DNA of 64,000 nucleotides from Ascarosepion bandense. Its lineage: Eukaryota; Mollusca; Cephalopoda; Sepiida; Sepiidae. The notes below the pieces were generated by a model. The model saw nothing but the letters and a program-made list of their open reading frames with translations, made no database searches and had not been told where the DNA came from. The translations under genes were made by a program, and so were the position numbers. Shown one piece after another: positions 31,875-42,949 of this stretch. Positions within the stretch are counted from its first letter, which is position 1. Every line of letters begins with the position of its first letter. Where the stretch lies: assembly GCA_037127315.1 (NCBI GenBank), contig JBBBDQ010001186.1, forward strand, positions 869,501-933,500. The letters are read 5' to 3'.

Positions 31875-32930
31875 TCCATTTTAGGTTTTGCTGCTTTTAA
31901 ACGTTCTTAAGTAACTGGGGTATTTGTTACTTGGTACAATTCTTAGTTTATGATTTTGTAGCACCAGCCCACAAGTCTGAAAAAAATATGTTCCTTGCAA
32001 ACACTTGCAGGCTTCAATCCTTCAAAGCTATTTTAACTACTGATTTGAGAAAGCAGTTGTATACAACTGACAGGTTAGATATTTCTGAATGAGTTTGGTG
32101 TCATGCATGTTATCCCGATGAACGTCTTCATCTGATAAGGCTATTTAGTAATATATCTTCAGTTTTTAGGTTCATGTAATTTTATCTTGTATTAATTTGC
32201 AATGCTGAGTAAAAACGTGCAGCTTATTCTATATTCAATTTCCCTATCTCTTGTACTAAATTTGCTATAACTAATCCATACACCAACATATTTGAAGTGT
32301 TTAGTATTTACTAATTCAAGATCGTGAATTTTTAAGATTGATTCAGGTTTATGTCATTACTGCTTTTATTTCAATTCTAAATCATATTTTCTGTTTTGAA
32401 AAGATTTTTATCTGGAGTCTTATTTCTTGGAAATATGGTAAAGGATGCTGATTTTCTGCTGAAAATTGGTGACTTTATTTTGGAAATGAACATATTTTGG
32501 GGTTTGTTGTGGTAGATGCATGTTACTTTTAGTAACGCTGAACACCACCATGTATCAAAGAGACGTTATATAAAGTGAAAAGAATTTGTTAATGGTAATC
32601 AGAATACATTTCTGATATAGGATCCATAGATTTGCAGAAGGAACAAGTGATTATGTCAAGAATATCAAACTTGCAAAGACAAAAGTCCTTATATGAACAG
32701 AAAAAGTTTTGTTGAGCATAGATAAACCTTTACGAATAAAGTTGAAGTAGACATCGAGGTAAACTGTTGAATGAAGTACGTATATGTGAGTGTCAATGCA
32801 AGAGTTTGTGGGTCACACACATGTGCCTCATTTTGAGCCTGTGTGCAAAGCAATGACATGATAACAGAGAACTGATAAAAATAACTAATCCATTTTAACA
32901 CAATTTACACTATCATTCACTACCTCTCCC
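31875..32930. other. No supported feature
   Basis: AT-rich, no recognised repeat or coding frame. Confidence 0.5.
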
Positions 32931-32934
32931 TCTC

Positions 32935-32937
32935 ATC

Positions 32938-32990
<53 letters not shown>

Positions 32991-32992
32991 CC
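32935..32992. repeat. (TC)n-(TA)n microsatellite
   Basis: CTCTCT run passing into TATATA. A second TA run spans 33104-33151 at the left mariner end. Confidence 0.95.
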
Positions 32993-33100
32993 ACCCTGAT
33001 ATTGTGCACTTCACAAAAAAACATGCTTGCCAAAATACATTTTATCAGTAAAACCACTCAAAGAACATTATCCTTGGCACTAAACATTATCACAACTCAA

Positions 33101-33151
<51 letters not shown>

Positions 33152-33153
<2 letters not shown>

Positions 33154-34393
33154 GACCTTTGAATAAATCTCACTGTTTTCCACTAAATGGCATTCCCAAA
33201 ACTGCATGCGGTAGATTCACATAGTTATGCATCTATAAGGAAGTACTATAAGCAAGCTTGAAATTCAGTGGATTTCTTTTCACCAAAGTGTAAACAACTT
33301 TACTTTTCATAAAGTTAAACATGTTGGATTTTGTGGCAAAGAAAGTGTATTTGCAGGGAATTTTACTGCACTACTTTCTTAAAAATAAACTGCAGCTGAA
33401 ACACCCAGAATTGTTGTTGAAACTTATGGTGATAATACTCTGTCAGAAACAACATGCAGAGAGTGATTTAGATGCTTTAAAAATAATGATTTTGTGTTAA
33501 AAAGATAAATAAATAATTCTCTAAAACACTGAAAATATTTAAAGACAAAGATTTGAAGGCATTACTTCATGAAGACACATGTCAGGTGCAAGCTGAATTT
33601 GTAAAATCCTTAGGTGTCAGTCACACAACAGTTTCAAAAGATTTGAAAGCATTAGGAATGATACAAAAGCAAGGACATTGGGTGTCATACGAGTTGAAGC
33701 TGAGAGATATCGAACAATGTATTGTCACAAAAGGAAATGTTTTTTGGATCATATCATGATCAGCAGTGATAAGTGAATACACTACAATAACTTTAAGCGT
33801 AGAAGACCATGGGGTAAGCCTGGTCATGCATCAACATTGGAGGCAAAGCCAAATATCCACGGTTTGAAGCTTCTGCTCTGCATTTGGTAAGATTATCTGG
33901 GTGCAGCTTATTATGAGATGCTCAAACTGACCAAACCCATCATGGAAGGTTGCTATCAACTACAATTGATGCATCTGAGGAAGAAAAAAATGACCACTAT
34001 ATGAGCAGAGACACAAGAAAGTGATTTTGCAACACGACAATGCTTGGCCACATGTTGCAAAACAGGTGAAAACCTACTTGGAAATGATTAAATGGGAAGT
34101 CCTACCCCACCCGCCGTATTCACCAAACATTGCCCCGTCTGATTATCACTTGTTCTGATTGATGGCACATGGCCTGGCTGAGCAGCACTTTCATTCTTAT
34201 GTAGATGCTAAAAAATGGCTTGATTTTGGTTAACCTCAAAAGGTGTGCTGTTTTTCTGGCATGGAATTCAAATGCTATCAGAAAGTTTGGGAAAAAGTAG
34301 TAGCTAACAATGTGGCATGTTTCTTATTAATTTTTTAAGTAAAACATTACTTTTCATGAAAACTTAGCAAGAGCTTATTCAAGGTCCTAATAT
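33152..34393 (+). mobile_element. Mariner family M2 (DD34D type), nearly full-length but dead
   Basis: The left end (GACCTTTGAATAAATCTC) and right end (GAGCTTATTCAAGGTC) are inverse. The frame at 33541-33745 gives DLKALLHEDTCQVQAEFVKS, LGVSHTTVSKDLKALGMIQK (helix-turn-helix) and QGHWVSYELKLRDIEQ. After a frameshift near 33745: ISSDK-stop-IHYNNFKRRR (first Asp; the Trp of DEKW is TGA), PWGKPGHAST and KPNIHG. Then VILQHDNAWPHVAKQVKTYL (second Asp), WEVLPHPPYSPNIAPSDYHL (third Asp) and LAEQHFHSYVDAKKWLD. Transposase of the human-mariner-like lineage by motif style. Confidence 0.9.
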
Positions 34394-34394
34394 A

Positions 34395-34560
34395 TAAGTG
34401 GACTTGGAGTTGAATATCCAGTGTCAACAATCTGCTTCATGCTTAAACACTATCGTCAAGCCATGTATGTTGTACAGGGCCCATCTAATCCTAACAGTTA
34501 TTAGATGGGTGAATGGGTGGGTGATTATGGTTATGTTTCAAATCATTCTTGTGGCTATAT
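34395..34560 (+). repeat. Unclassified ~165-bp repeat H, copy 1
   Basis: GAGTTGAATATCCAGTG...TTCATGCTTAAACACTATCG...CCTAACAGTTATTAGATGGG...TTTCAAATCATTCTTG. Copy 2 is 34750-34835 plus 35155-35250, split by a SINE-A. Confidence 0.7.
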
Positions 34561-34657
34561 AAATAAGTAAAATAAAATAAGATCTGATAAATTTATGATA
34601 GAAATAAGATAGAAATAGTACAGTATTAGGATAGAAATATGATAAAAATATGTTAGA

Positions 34658-34662
<5 letters not shown>

Positions 34663-34750
<88 letters not shown>
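34663..34750. repeat. (TA)n-(TG)n microsatellite
   Basis: About 57 bp of TA followed by about 30 bp of TG. Confidence 0.97.
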
Positions 34751-34753
<3 letters not shown>

Positions 34754-35250
34754 GGATATTGAGTTGAACACATTGGGAACAAATTTTTCATGCTTAAATG
34801 CAATCTTCAGGCCATATGTGTTGCATTTAGGTTCATGTGCGTTGTGGTGCAGTGGATATCGGCTCGGAATGCGAAATCGGGGAGCCGAGTTCAAATTCCA
34901 GTTGAATTCATTGCATTCACTTTTGCAAAAATACCCTTGGGAAAGGTATTAATCCATCTCTTCCTTCCAGTTATGGGTTAAATAACAGGACAGATTGGGT
35001 TCTCTAGATTTGGCTGGCAACCAATCTACTACAGAAACCAATGGCAACCTACTGCAGAATAATCTTCTGCCCAGTCAATCATCTCTCTTTCGAGACATGA
35101 TCGTCCAAGCATGTTTCACGTATGGCACTTAACGGACTGACTGACTGTAGAAGGTCAATTGTATTATCCTAACAGTTATTGGATGGGTGGATGCTAATGA
35201 CTACATTTCAAATTATTCTAGAGGTTAAATAAATACGTAAAATAAAAAAA
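34750..35250 (+). repeat. Repeat H copy 2 containing a SINE-A
   Basis: 34750-34835 and 35155-35250 are the two halves of repeat H. The SINE at 34841-35146 lies between them. Confidence 0.7.
34841..35146 (+). repeat. SINE-A full-length copy
   Basis: GCGTTGTGGTGCAGTGG head, GGGGAGCCGAGTTCAAATTCC-like box B region, CACTTAACGGACTGACTGAC end. Confidence 0.93.
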
Positions 35251-35351
35251 AACATGTAAATCAATGAAGAATTAACCAAATAAATTAATTAATAAACAAA
35301 TTAACAAACTATGAACATACACATAACCACAAATAAATTTAATTTCACACT

Positions 35352-35545
35352 GCACCCACGTCTATTGAACAGGTGAAGAGGCTCATCCCTTGTTCCCTGT
35401 TTAGGATGTGGTTTCCGGCTTTCTCTTTTCCAATCTTTTCACTCTTACATAGCCCCCTGCACTTCAGTGGCGTTACCGCCTTGCTCAGGGTGATACGATT
35501 AAAAAATAATAAATAAATAAAATAATAATAATAATAATGATATTC
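35352..35545 (+). repeat. SINE-E, LINE-tailed short retroposon
   Basis: ACCCACGTCTATTGAACAGG, GGCTCATCCCTTGTTCCCTG, TTTCTCTTTTCCAATC, then the last 60 bp of the LINE-1x tail (CATAGCCCCCTGCACTTCAG, CGCCTTGCTCAGGGTGATAC) and an A-rich end. Other copies: 35871-36057, 56282-56572. Confidence 0.75.
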
Positions 35546-35751
35546 AACAAAAAATAATAAAGAAACCAACAATATATAATGTGTAAAAAAGCTACCCCCC
35601 CCCCATAAAATAGTTGCAAATAAATGCATTCAGATCTACAATGACTTTTACTCAGTGATTTCTAGAATAATCTGAATCTGTTACTGCCCACTCAGTAACT
35701 TTTAAGATAATACAATAGACCATCTACTTAGCCACCATATATAAATTGGTT

Positions 35752-36430
35752 GGTCAGTTAAGTGCCATACATGATACATACTTGGGTGATTATGTCTTAA
35801 AAGAGACATGATTGACTGGACATATTTTCTCACAATCAGCTTTCTCTTTTCCAATCTTCTCACTTTGTTTAGTTTTTTCAATTGGAGTAGATAGATCTAT
35901 CTATCGCCCGGTTCACACTCCACCCACGTCTATTAAACAAGTTAAGAGGCTCATCCCTTGTTCCCTGTTTAGGATGTAGTTTCCAGCTTTCTCTTTTCCA
36001 ATCTTCTCACTATTACGTAGCCCCCTGCACATCAGTGGCATTACGATTAAAAAAAAAAATTACTTTCTGCAAACTGGTTGCTAACCAAGGCTATAGAAGC
36101 CAATCTGTCCAACTATTTAACCCATAGCTGGAAGGAGAAGAGACAGATTAATGCCTTTACAAAAGTTATCTTAAAAGAGACATGGAAGGAGAAGAGACAG
36201 ATTAATACCTTTCCCAAAGTTAAATTAAAAGAGACATGATTGACTGGACAGCTTTTCTCACAGTAAGTTGCCATTACTTTCTGCAGATTGGTTACTAACC
36301 AAGGCTATAGAAGCCAATCTGTCCTACTATTTAACCCATAATTGGAAGGAGAAAAGACAGATTTATACCTTTCCTAAAATTATTTGTGTGTAAGTGAATG
36401 CAACAAATCCAAAATGCAACACACATATCC
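35752..36430 (-). repeat. Rearranged SINE-A cluster with SINE-E insertion
   Basis: The inverse SINE-A 3' end (35752-35838) is interrupted by a plus-strand SINE-E (about 35840-36060) and resumes at TTACTTTCTGCAAACTGG (36061-36168). Two further partial SINE-A pieces follow, at about 36170-36215 and 36216-36430. No piece has an intact head. Confidence 0.75.
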
Positions 36431-36536
36431 TGAAGACCGCATATATGCATGAAACAGACTGTCACTGCTGAGTGTTAACCTCAATGACCACTTTTATAAT
36501 TACATATACTCTATTATTGATATTGAATCAATACAT

Positions 36537-36841
36537 ATCAGTCAGTTAAGTACCATTTAGGATACACGCACGGGCGATCATGTCTCAAATGAGACATGAC
36601 TGACTGGGCAGAAGATTATTCCACAGTAGGTTGCCATTGCTTTCTACAATTAGACTGGTTGCCAGCCAAGGCTATAGAACCCAATCAGTCTTGTTATTTA
36701 ACCCACAACTTGAAGGAAGAGATTAATACCTTCCCCAAGAGTATTTGTGTGTAAGTGAATGCAAGGAATTTAACTGGAATTTGAACTTGGCTCCCCGATT
36801 TCTTGTTCTGAGCTAATACCCACTACACCACAATGCACATC
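36537..36841 (-). repeat. SINE-A full-length copy
   Basis: CAGTCAGTTAAGTACC at its left (3') end through CCACTACACCACAATGCACA at its right (5') end. Confidence 0.9.
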
Positions 36842-36896
36842 CTACGCTTACGGTCAATGCATATAGCGTACTCCAAAACGATACTTTTATCATATT

Positions 36897-37660
36897 GAGG
36901 GCACAATGGGTAAAATGTCATCATTTTATATTTTAATTTCATGCCTGTATGTTTTCTGTTTTTAATTTTGTTGACTCTACAGTATAGTAGGGTCAGTTGA
37001 ACATCATAACACAATTCACTCCACCGGAAATTTGGAAGCGTCATACTGTACTGCTCAGTATTTGCACCAGAAGCTCCGATGTCGACATTTCAGAGCATTT
37101 GGATGTCAATTTGAGGACAGTGCAGGGGATTAGGAAAGATTTGGATGAGTCGAATGGAGATTATGAAAGTGTTTGGATTGAACAATAGTGAAGACAAAGT
37201 TATATCTCTGTCATTTTCCTACAGGGCCTCAGACTCAACATGGAGGACTACATCAAGTGCCTGAGGAGGTAGTACTGTCCTGAATCAAGAGGGTGGCTGC
37301 TGGAAAACCCTATATCTGGCAACAGGACTCTGCAACCATGCCACACAAACAGTAAAACCTAGTCATGGCTGTCAGACAATTTCTATAACCACATCCCCAC
37401 TTCATCTAGCCACCTAACTCCCCAAACTGCAACCTCTTTGATTATTATATGTGGGGCACAGTTGAGCTAGAGACCAACAAAACTCTTTATAGCGCCAAAG
37501 ATGAGCTGAAAGTAAGAATTATGGTGACATTCACCAACTTAAACAAGGTGACTGTGCAGAAAAGATTCCAAAGTTGTCTAGTGGGCATGGTTAAAGCCAA
37601 TGGCGATTTTATTGAAAAAATTTGAAATTATCTTTGCATAACTTATGCTGCCAAACAAAA
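36897..37660 (+). mobile_element. Mariner family M1, copy 2
   Basis: The left end GGCACAATGGGTAAAATGTC is a decayed version of the 60915 end. Frame at 36997-37188: FTPPEIWKRHTVLLSICTR, HLDVNLRTVQGIRKDLDESN, GDYES. It then jumps to GLRLNMEDYIKCLRR, VWQQDSATMP-like, a NPL.DYYMWGTVEL segment, KDELKVRIMVTFTNLNKVTV and KANGDF. The internal catalytic region is deleted. Right end not recognised. Confidence 0.8.
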
Positions 37661-37924
37661 ACTTAATTTAGAAATTGCTATTTGGCTTTTGATTGAATCA
37701 TGAGACCATGAAATTATAGCCTTGCTGAAAACAGATCTTGTTTCTGATTGGCTCGTGGAAATATGACTCCATTCTCTAGCAATTTTGATATTTTTTATCT
37801 ATTTTTGTAATAATGAAACTTTCTTGGTTCTTCTACTTTTAACCATTTTTAGGCATCACTATAAGTTTTACATATTTGTTGTCATCTTTTAGACAGTTAA
37901 GCTTATATGGGAGAGGAATGCTTT

Positions 37925-38115
37925 TGCCATATTGACTCAAGGATGGAGTTTGATGGCCAGCTGAACAAAACTGTTCTTTCTTTTCTTTTTGGTTTTGGCA
38001 CCTTGAACATAATTCTATCTGCCAATGCCGGCAATTACAAACTATGAAACATCTTCTCGTTTGCCCCAATCTTGAAGATTCATGCACATTTAATGACCTT
38101 GAATCCTTAACTCGT
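37925..38115 (+). pseudogene. Possible LINE RT C-terminal zinc-knuckle
   Basis: One plus frame reads HNSICQCRQLQTMKHLLVC and then PNLEDSCTFNDLESLTRQA. The C-X-C...H...C pattern followed by a short hydrophilic tail is typical at the end of RT proteins of several LINE clades. The frame opens about 60 codons upstream but no RT motif is visible. Confidence 0.4.
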
Positions 38116-38122
38116 CAGGCAA

Positions 38123-38239
38123 GACTTACAACCTATCACGTTGAATACACCAGTTCTCACTCGATCACCGAAGTTAAGCAACATTGAGCCTGGTCATTAC
38201 TTAGATGGGAATACTTGGGAATACCAGGTGCTGCAAGTG
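38123..38239 (+). pseudogene. 5S rRNA-like sequence (5S pseudogene or 5S-derived SINE head)
   Basis: Contains TATCACGTTGAATACACCAG, TCACCGAAGTTAAGCAAC and ACTTAGATGGGAATACTTGG, ending ACCAGGTGCTG. This is colinear with metazoan 5S rRNA along nearly its full length, with a small deletion after GATGGG. The A-box/IE/C-box promoter region (AGTTAAGCAAC...GATGGG) is largely kept. Substitutions in stem positions argue against a functional gene. Confidence 0.85.
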
Positions 38240-38253
38240 TATTGTGACAGATG

Positions 38254-38398
38254 TGTGTTGTGGTGCAGTGGATATCGACTCAGAAAAAGAAATCGGTGAG
38301 CCGAGTTCAAATTCCAGTTGAATGCCCTGCATTCACTTAAGCACTGGTACCCTTGAGAAAGGTATTAATCTGTCCCTCCAGTTATGGGTTAAATAACA
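38254..38398 (+). repeat. SINE-A, 3'-truncated
   Basis: GTGTGTTGTGGTGCAGTGG head and box B region, ending at GGTTAAATAACAA. Confidence 0.85.
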
Positions 38399-38399
38399 A

Positions 38400-38575
38400 G
38401 TGTAGGACTTGGGACCCTGCCCTTAAAAACAAATCCCAATGAATCTTGATACTCGAAAAAGAAAAAATGTTACCAACAACTGTGATTTAAAATAAAAATA
38501 AGTTTCTGGCCTTAAATGACCCTTTAGAGGTTGATAGACCATTAAACAGGAACAAACAAACAAAACAATCCTCAG
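38400..38575 (+). repeat. SINE-F-like 3' end
   Basis: GGACTTGGGACCCTGCCC..., then GGCCTTAAATGACCCTTTAG and GACCATTAAACAGG with an (ACAA)n end. The tail block is the same as in the 29047-29622 insert. Confidence 0.6.
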
Positions 38576-38947
38576 GCAAGACTCAGTGTGTAACACTGGA
38601 TGGGTGTGGTATAGCGACTTGATAAAAACAAGACATTGATTCTATGAAGGAAGTTGACAGATGAACCATGTCTGCCAAAACCACAGGAAATAAGGGTTTT
38701 CTCAGAGAGCCCTTGCATTTCTTCAGTCGATTTTCAAGTCTCAATTATACTGAGGTTGCTTTTTAAAATTTTGACAATGAGTTTTTTATTTTTGCTATAG
38801 CTCGTCATATTTGATTTTCTTTGTAAGCGTAGTTTCAGTAATTGTTGTCCTTCTTAGGATGGTTCAGAAGCAAGGCTGATGAAAACATTCCAGTAGGCAC
38901 AGGTGAAACCTTTGATGACATAGTATATATGAAAACTATCAATATCT

Positions 38948-38970
38948 AAACTTATTTATAAATGGAACTT

Positions 38971-39019
<49 letters not shown>

Positions 39020-39476
39020 CCGTTACCTATAGACTCCGAAACGGCTGAACCAATTTCCTTGAAAATTTACACAGTTGTACTATAAACATCTGCGAGTGTT
39101 CTTAGCTAGGTTTTGTGTCCAAGTACCTCTAATAAATATCAAAAATCAATAATCGAAAAAATCGCATTATAGAAGGAGTGGTCTGATTGCAATCAAATTT
39201 GATACACTCATAGATAAAGACATAAGAAACAATATTCAGAAGTTTCAAGGTTGCAGTTCTTACAATAGTGCAGAAAATTTGCTATCGATAGCAGGAAACC
39301 AAAATTTGATTAACATCCATTCATTTTTCTTTCAGTCCACAGTTTCGCTTTAACTGGAAACAACTATTGCTTTTTAGTCTTTTGTGCCAACGTCCAAAGA
39401 GTCTGAGCTCCAGGACCAGGGATTAGTTTTAAAGCTTTCATTACACCTGTGAAATGCCAGGCTATACTGCTAGTTA
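38948..39476 (-). repeat. Dispersed repeat G, copy 2
   Basis: Inverse match to 31398-31870 with an internal (TG)n run at 38974-39016 and a ~130-bp segment (39240-39380) not in copy 1. Confidence 0.75.
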
Positions 39477-39479
39477 ATA

Positions 39480-40180
39480 TATGAAACATTAATTTCCTGC
39501 TCAATTTTGTTTTTCACTCCACACTCCCTTGAAAAAGGCATGAATCTATCTTCTTTCAGCTATAAGTTAAATAACCAGATAGACTGAGTTATCTTGCCTT
39601 GACAACCAATCTAGGAGAAGGAAATTTCTAAATTCAAAACTAGGGTGATCTCAATCAGGCCATCTTGCCCAAGACACACCACTGCTGTTATAGCTGCAGT
39701 ACACGCAGTGTTCTTACAGCTCAATTGAATCATGGAACTTCTGCTGATTATTAATATAAGCAAGTTTCTTTATTGCTTGTGTTTTCATGTGATTTGTCTT
39801 TTTTATTACATTCATATTTCGCTCACAATTCTTTCGGAAATTTCTTCAAAGGAAGTAAACATTATTAGTCATCAGATTATTTTTTTCGTTTTCTTTATAA
39901 GATAAACTTTTAATTATTATTTTTTTTATATTTGTAATGACAATTCTATGTTTCTATGTTTCTTTGATGTGTTTTTGTTCATGGTGTTTTCTTTTCTACA
40001 AGCTGATTAGGTTGCTCAATCAGTTATATAAATTGGTTTTTGCTTTTCTCTTGTTCTATTCATGATTATATCAGAACAGTGGAACTCAAAGAATCAGTTT
40101 GTCTATACAGGGACAATTCCAGGGAATTTTCTTCAACATAGTTGCATCTTCATCTACTTTGCTTGAGACTTTTATACATT
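39480..40180. other. No supported feature, one degraded SINE-A body piece
   Basis: 39525-39690 has weak inverse/forward similarity to the SINE-A body (TGAATCTATCTTCTTTCAGC, ATAAGTTAAATAACCAGATAG, TTGACAACCAATCTAG). The rest is AT-rich. Confidence 0.4.
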
Positions 40181-40184
40181 TTAT

Positions 40185-40648
40185 TGGTTCTTCTTCTTCT
40201 TCTTCTTCTTCTTCTTCTTCTTCTTCTTCTTCTACTACCATATCTAATCAGCTTCTTCTTCTTCCCTTAGACTATCATTTTATTTCTTCTTCTTCTTTTA
40301 CTCATTCCCTATAATTTTTTCTTCATCTCTTTCTTTTCCTTCTTCTCTTCTACTAACATTTCTCATCTTCTTTTCTTCCACTATCATCTTTTCTTCTTCT
40401 TCTTCTTCTGCTACTATTACTACTATCAATTCTCTTTTTCTTTTCTTCTTTTTCTTCTTTTTCTTTTTCTTGTTGTTGGTGTTCTTCTTCTACTACTGTC
40501 ATTTCTCTTCTTCTTCTTCTTCTTCTTCTTCTTCTTCTTCTCATTCCTTATAATTTCTTCTTCATCTCTTTCTTTACCTTTTTCTCTTCTACTAACATTT
40601 CTCATCTTCTTTATCTTCTTCTTTTCTTCCACTATCATCTCTTCTTCT

Positions 40649-40683
<35 letters not shown>

Positions 40684-41566
40684 TTCCCATTCACTATCAT
40701 TTTTCTCTTCTTCATTTCGATCTTTTCATTCTACTTTTTCATGTCTTATTCTTCTGTTTTTTTGTTTTTTTTTTATTATCTTTTGGACATTTCTACTTCT
40801 GCTTATTTCTCAGTCACAACTTCGTTTTCCTTCAATAGTTCTTCAGTCAGTTTTTCCACCCTTAATTCTTCTTTCCTTTTGTTCTATGTAACAATTTTTG
40901 TCCTCATTTTCTTTTTCTCTTTCTTTTCCTACTTCCTTATTTCTTTCTTTCATTCTTTTCTTCTTTCACTTCTTATCTAATTCTTTATCCATTTTATTCT
41001 TATTTCTTATTATTAACATGTCTTTCTTCTTTGACTTCTATATCTATTATATATCTACTCTTACATTTTTTATTCTTGATTTTAGTTTTTTACTAAAGGT
41101 CACTTGCACTTTCTAGTCATTCTTTTACTTTCACTTTCACTTTCAGTTTAACTTTTCTTGTTTTTATAGTTCTGTTTCTTTTTATTAAAAATCCTTTTTA
41201 CTTTCTTTTTCTCCAGTTATTCATTTTTATTTCTCTTTCTCTCTCTTGATCTTTCCACTTTCTTCTTTTTTCTCTGCTTTTTTTCATTCTTCTAACAGCA
41301 TTTCTATTTCCATCCTGCCGTATTTTATTCTTCATTCTCTTACTTTCTCTTTCTCTCTCCTTTTAAATCTAATTTTTCTTTCTGCTTATTTCATTTTCTG
41401 TCACCATTTTTTCTTTCCTCTCCTCCTATTCTTAATTCTTTTTTCTTTTGCTCTATCAATTTCTTTTCACCTTTCTTCTTACTTTTTATCTTTTTTCTCA
41501 TCTTTTATCACCTCAATTTCCCTTCTTCTCCAGTCCACCAAACTGTTATCCTTCTTTCTTTTATGC

Positions 41567-41626
<60 letters not shown>

Positions 41627-41760
41627 ACACACTCACACTTTCCTTTTTAATTCTCATTTGCTTCTTTTATCTTCTGTAATATTATTACTTTCTCTTTCTT
41701 GCTCACCTCTATTTATAAAATCTTCATTATCCTAGCCTGTCCTCTCTTTTTATCATTAAG
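40185..41760. repeat. 1.6-kb pyrimidine tract with (TTC)n and (TC)n
   Basis: Blocks of pure TTC occur at 40190-40232, 40509-40541 and 40645-40685. A CT run spans 41573-41617. The sequence between is almost wholly T/C. The R/K/E-rich minus frames and S/F/L-rich plus frames are by-products. Confidence 0.95.
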
Positions 41761-41764
41761 ACTT

Positions 41765-42385
41765 CCTTTTTTTAATTCACTTTTATCTTAACAATCATGG
41801 AAAATTTGCAATGCCTTACACAAATTATAATAATTTCAACTTGTATCTCATGACCTGATCTGAGTTAGTTGTTTTCAATTGCGTCAAGTTATACACAAAA
41901 TGGAAAGACAGATCTGCAATGAATTGTTTATGAGGCATTCTGTAAGTCGAATGAACCATTTAATTTCCAAACTGTAGCACTGAACCCACACCTTGAAGCA
42001 CTGGACACCTACTCCCGAGTAAACACCTTCAAAATTAATTAATGGTTTCAATAGTACTTTAAAATATAGTGCTTTCTCTCTTATTTGCATTTTCAATTTC
42101 TAGTTTCCGTTTCTAATAGTCAACCTCTGGCTTAAATAATGCATCAGTCTGGCTTAATATTATTCAAAAAGGACAAAGGTCATCAATTTGGAAATGCCAA
42201 AAAGAAATTGTCAAGCAGAAATGTCTTAATAAGGAAAGAAAAAGAATATGATGTTGTTAAGATCTATAATCAGAATGAATGTTTTCATGACTTTTATTCC
42301 AGTTTCCACTCATAAATAATTTCAGTTTGTGTTTATCAAATTTATTCGTCAAACAATAAAGTAACATTACATTTTATTTTATTTC
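41765..42385. other. No supported feature
   Basis: AT-rich, no recognised repeat. Confidence 0.5.
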
Positions 42386-42392
42386 CACCATG

Positions 42393-42945
42393 ACGTGCTT
42401 GTGGTGAAATGAATATCGACTTTGAATGAGAAATCGGAGAGCCGAGTTTGAATTTCAGTCAAATTCCTTTCATTTACTTATGCACAGATACCCTTTGGAA
42501 AAAGTATTAAAAATATATATATATATATTACATCTCTTCTCCCTCCAACTATGTGTTGAATAGCAAAAAAAATTAGGTTCTTATTGTGACGTAGCTCAAA
42601 CACATGACATAAGGCTCACAATATATAAAGGACTAATATTGAATAGCAAGAGTGGAGTCAGCAGCTGACGGCTAGCACAGTTGTTGTCTACTCAGCTCAC
42701 TAGTTGTTGCCACCCTACGCAGACATGTACTATTGTATCTACCGAGAAAAAAACATATTACTTACTTATATCTGTGTATTGTCATTCTTCCATGATACAA
42801 CAGTTCTGTAGGCATTTTTGGAAACCTGTCTACAGCAGAAAGTAATGGCAACTTAGTGCGAGAAAATATTCTGTCTAGTCAGTCATAGATCAAAAAAGAC
42901 ATGATCGCCCAAGCTTGTATCATGTCTGTAACTTAATTAACTGAT
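42393..42945 (+). repeat. SINE-A interrupted by a solo LTR
   Basis: Head GTGCTTGTGGTGAAATG and GAGCCGAGTTTGAATTTC, body to AATTAGGTTCT (42581). It resumes after the LTR at GTAGGCATTTTTGGAAACC and ends at TTAATTAACTGATT. Confidence 0.85.
42582..42802 (+). mobile_element. Solo LTR 1 (221 bp)
   Basis: Flanked by GTTCT at 42577-42581 and 42803-42807; removing the insert and one GTTCT restores the SINE-A body. Termini TATTGTGACG...GATACAACA, close to TGTTG...CAACA. It contains a TATA-like AATATATAAAGG at about 42622 and no coding frame. The 5-bp duplication fits an LTR integrase. Confidence 0.85.
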
Positions 42946-42949
42946 TCAT

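Noticed and set aside
38123..38239. Functional 5S rRNA gene
   Set aside because: Deletion after GATGGG, several stem substitutions, no terminal T-run, and SINE sequences directly downstream.
40099..41735. Arg/Lys/Glu-rich and Ser/Phe/Leu-rich frames
   Set aside because: They arise from (TTC)n, (TC)n and the pyrimidine tract; no start context or non-repeat sequence.
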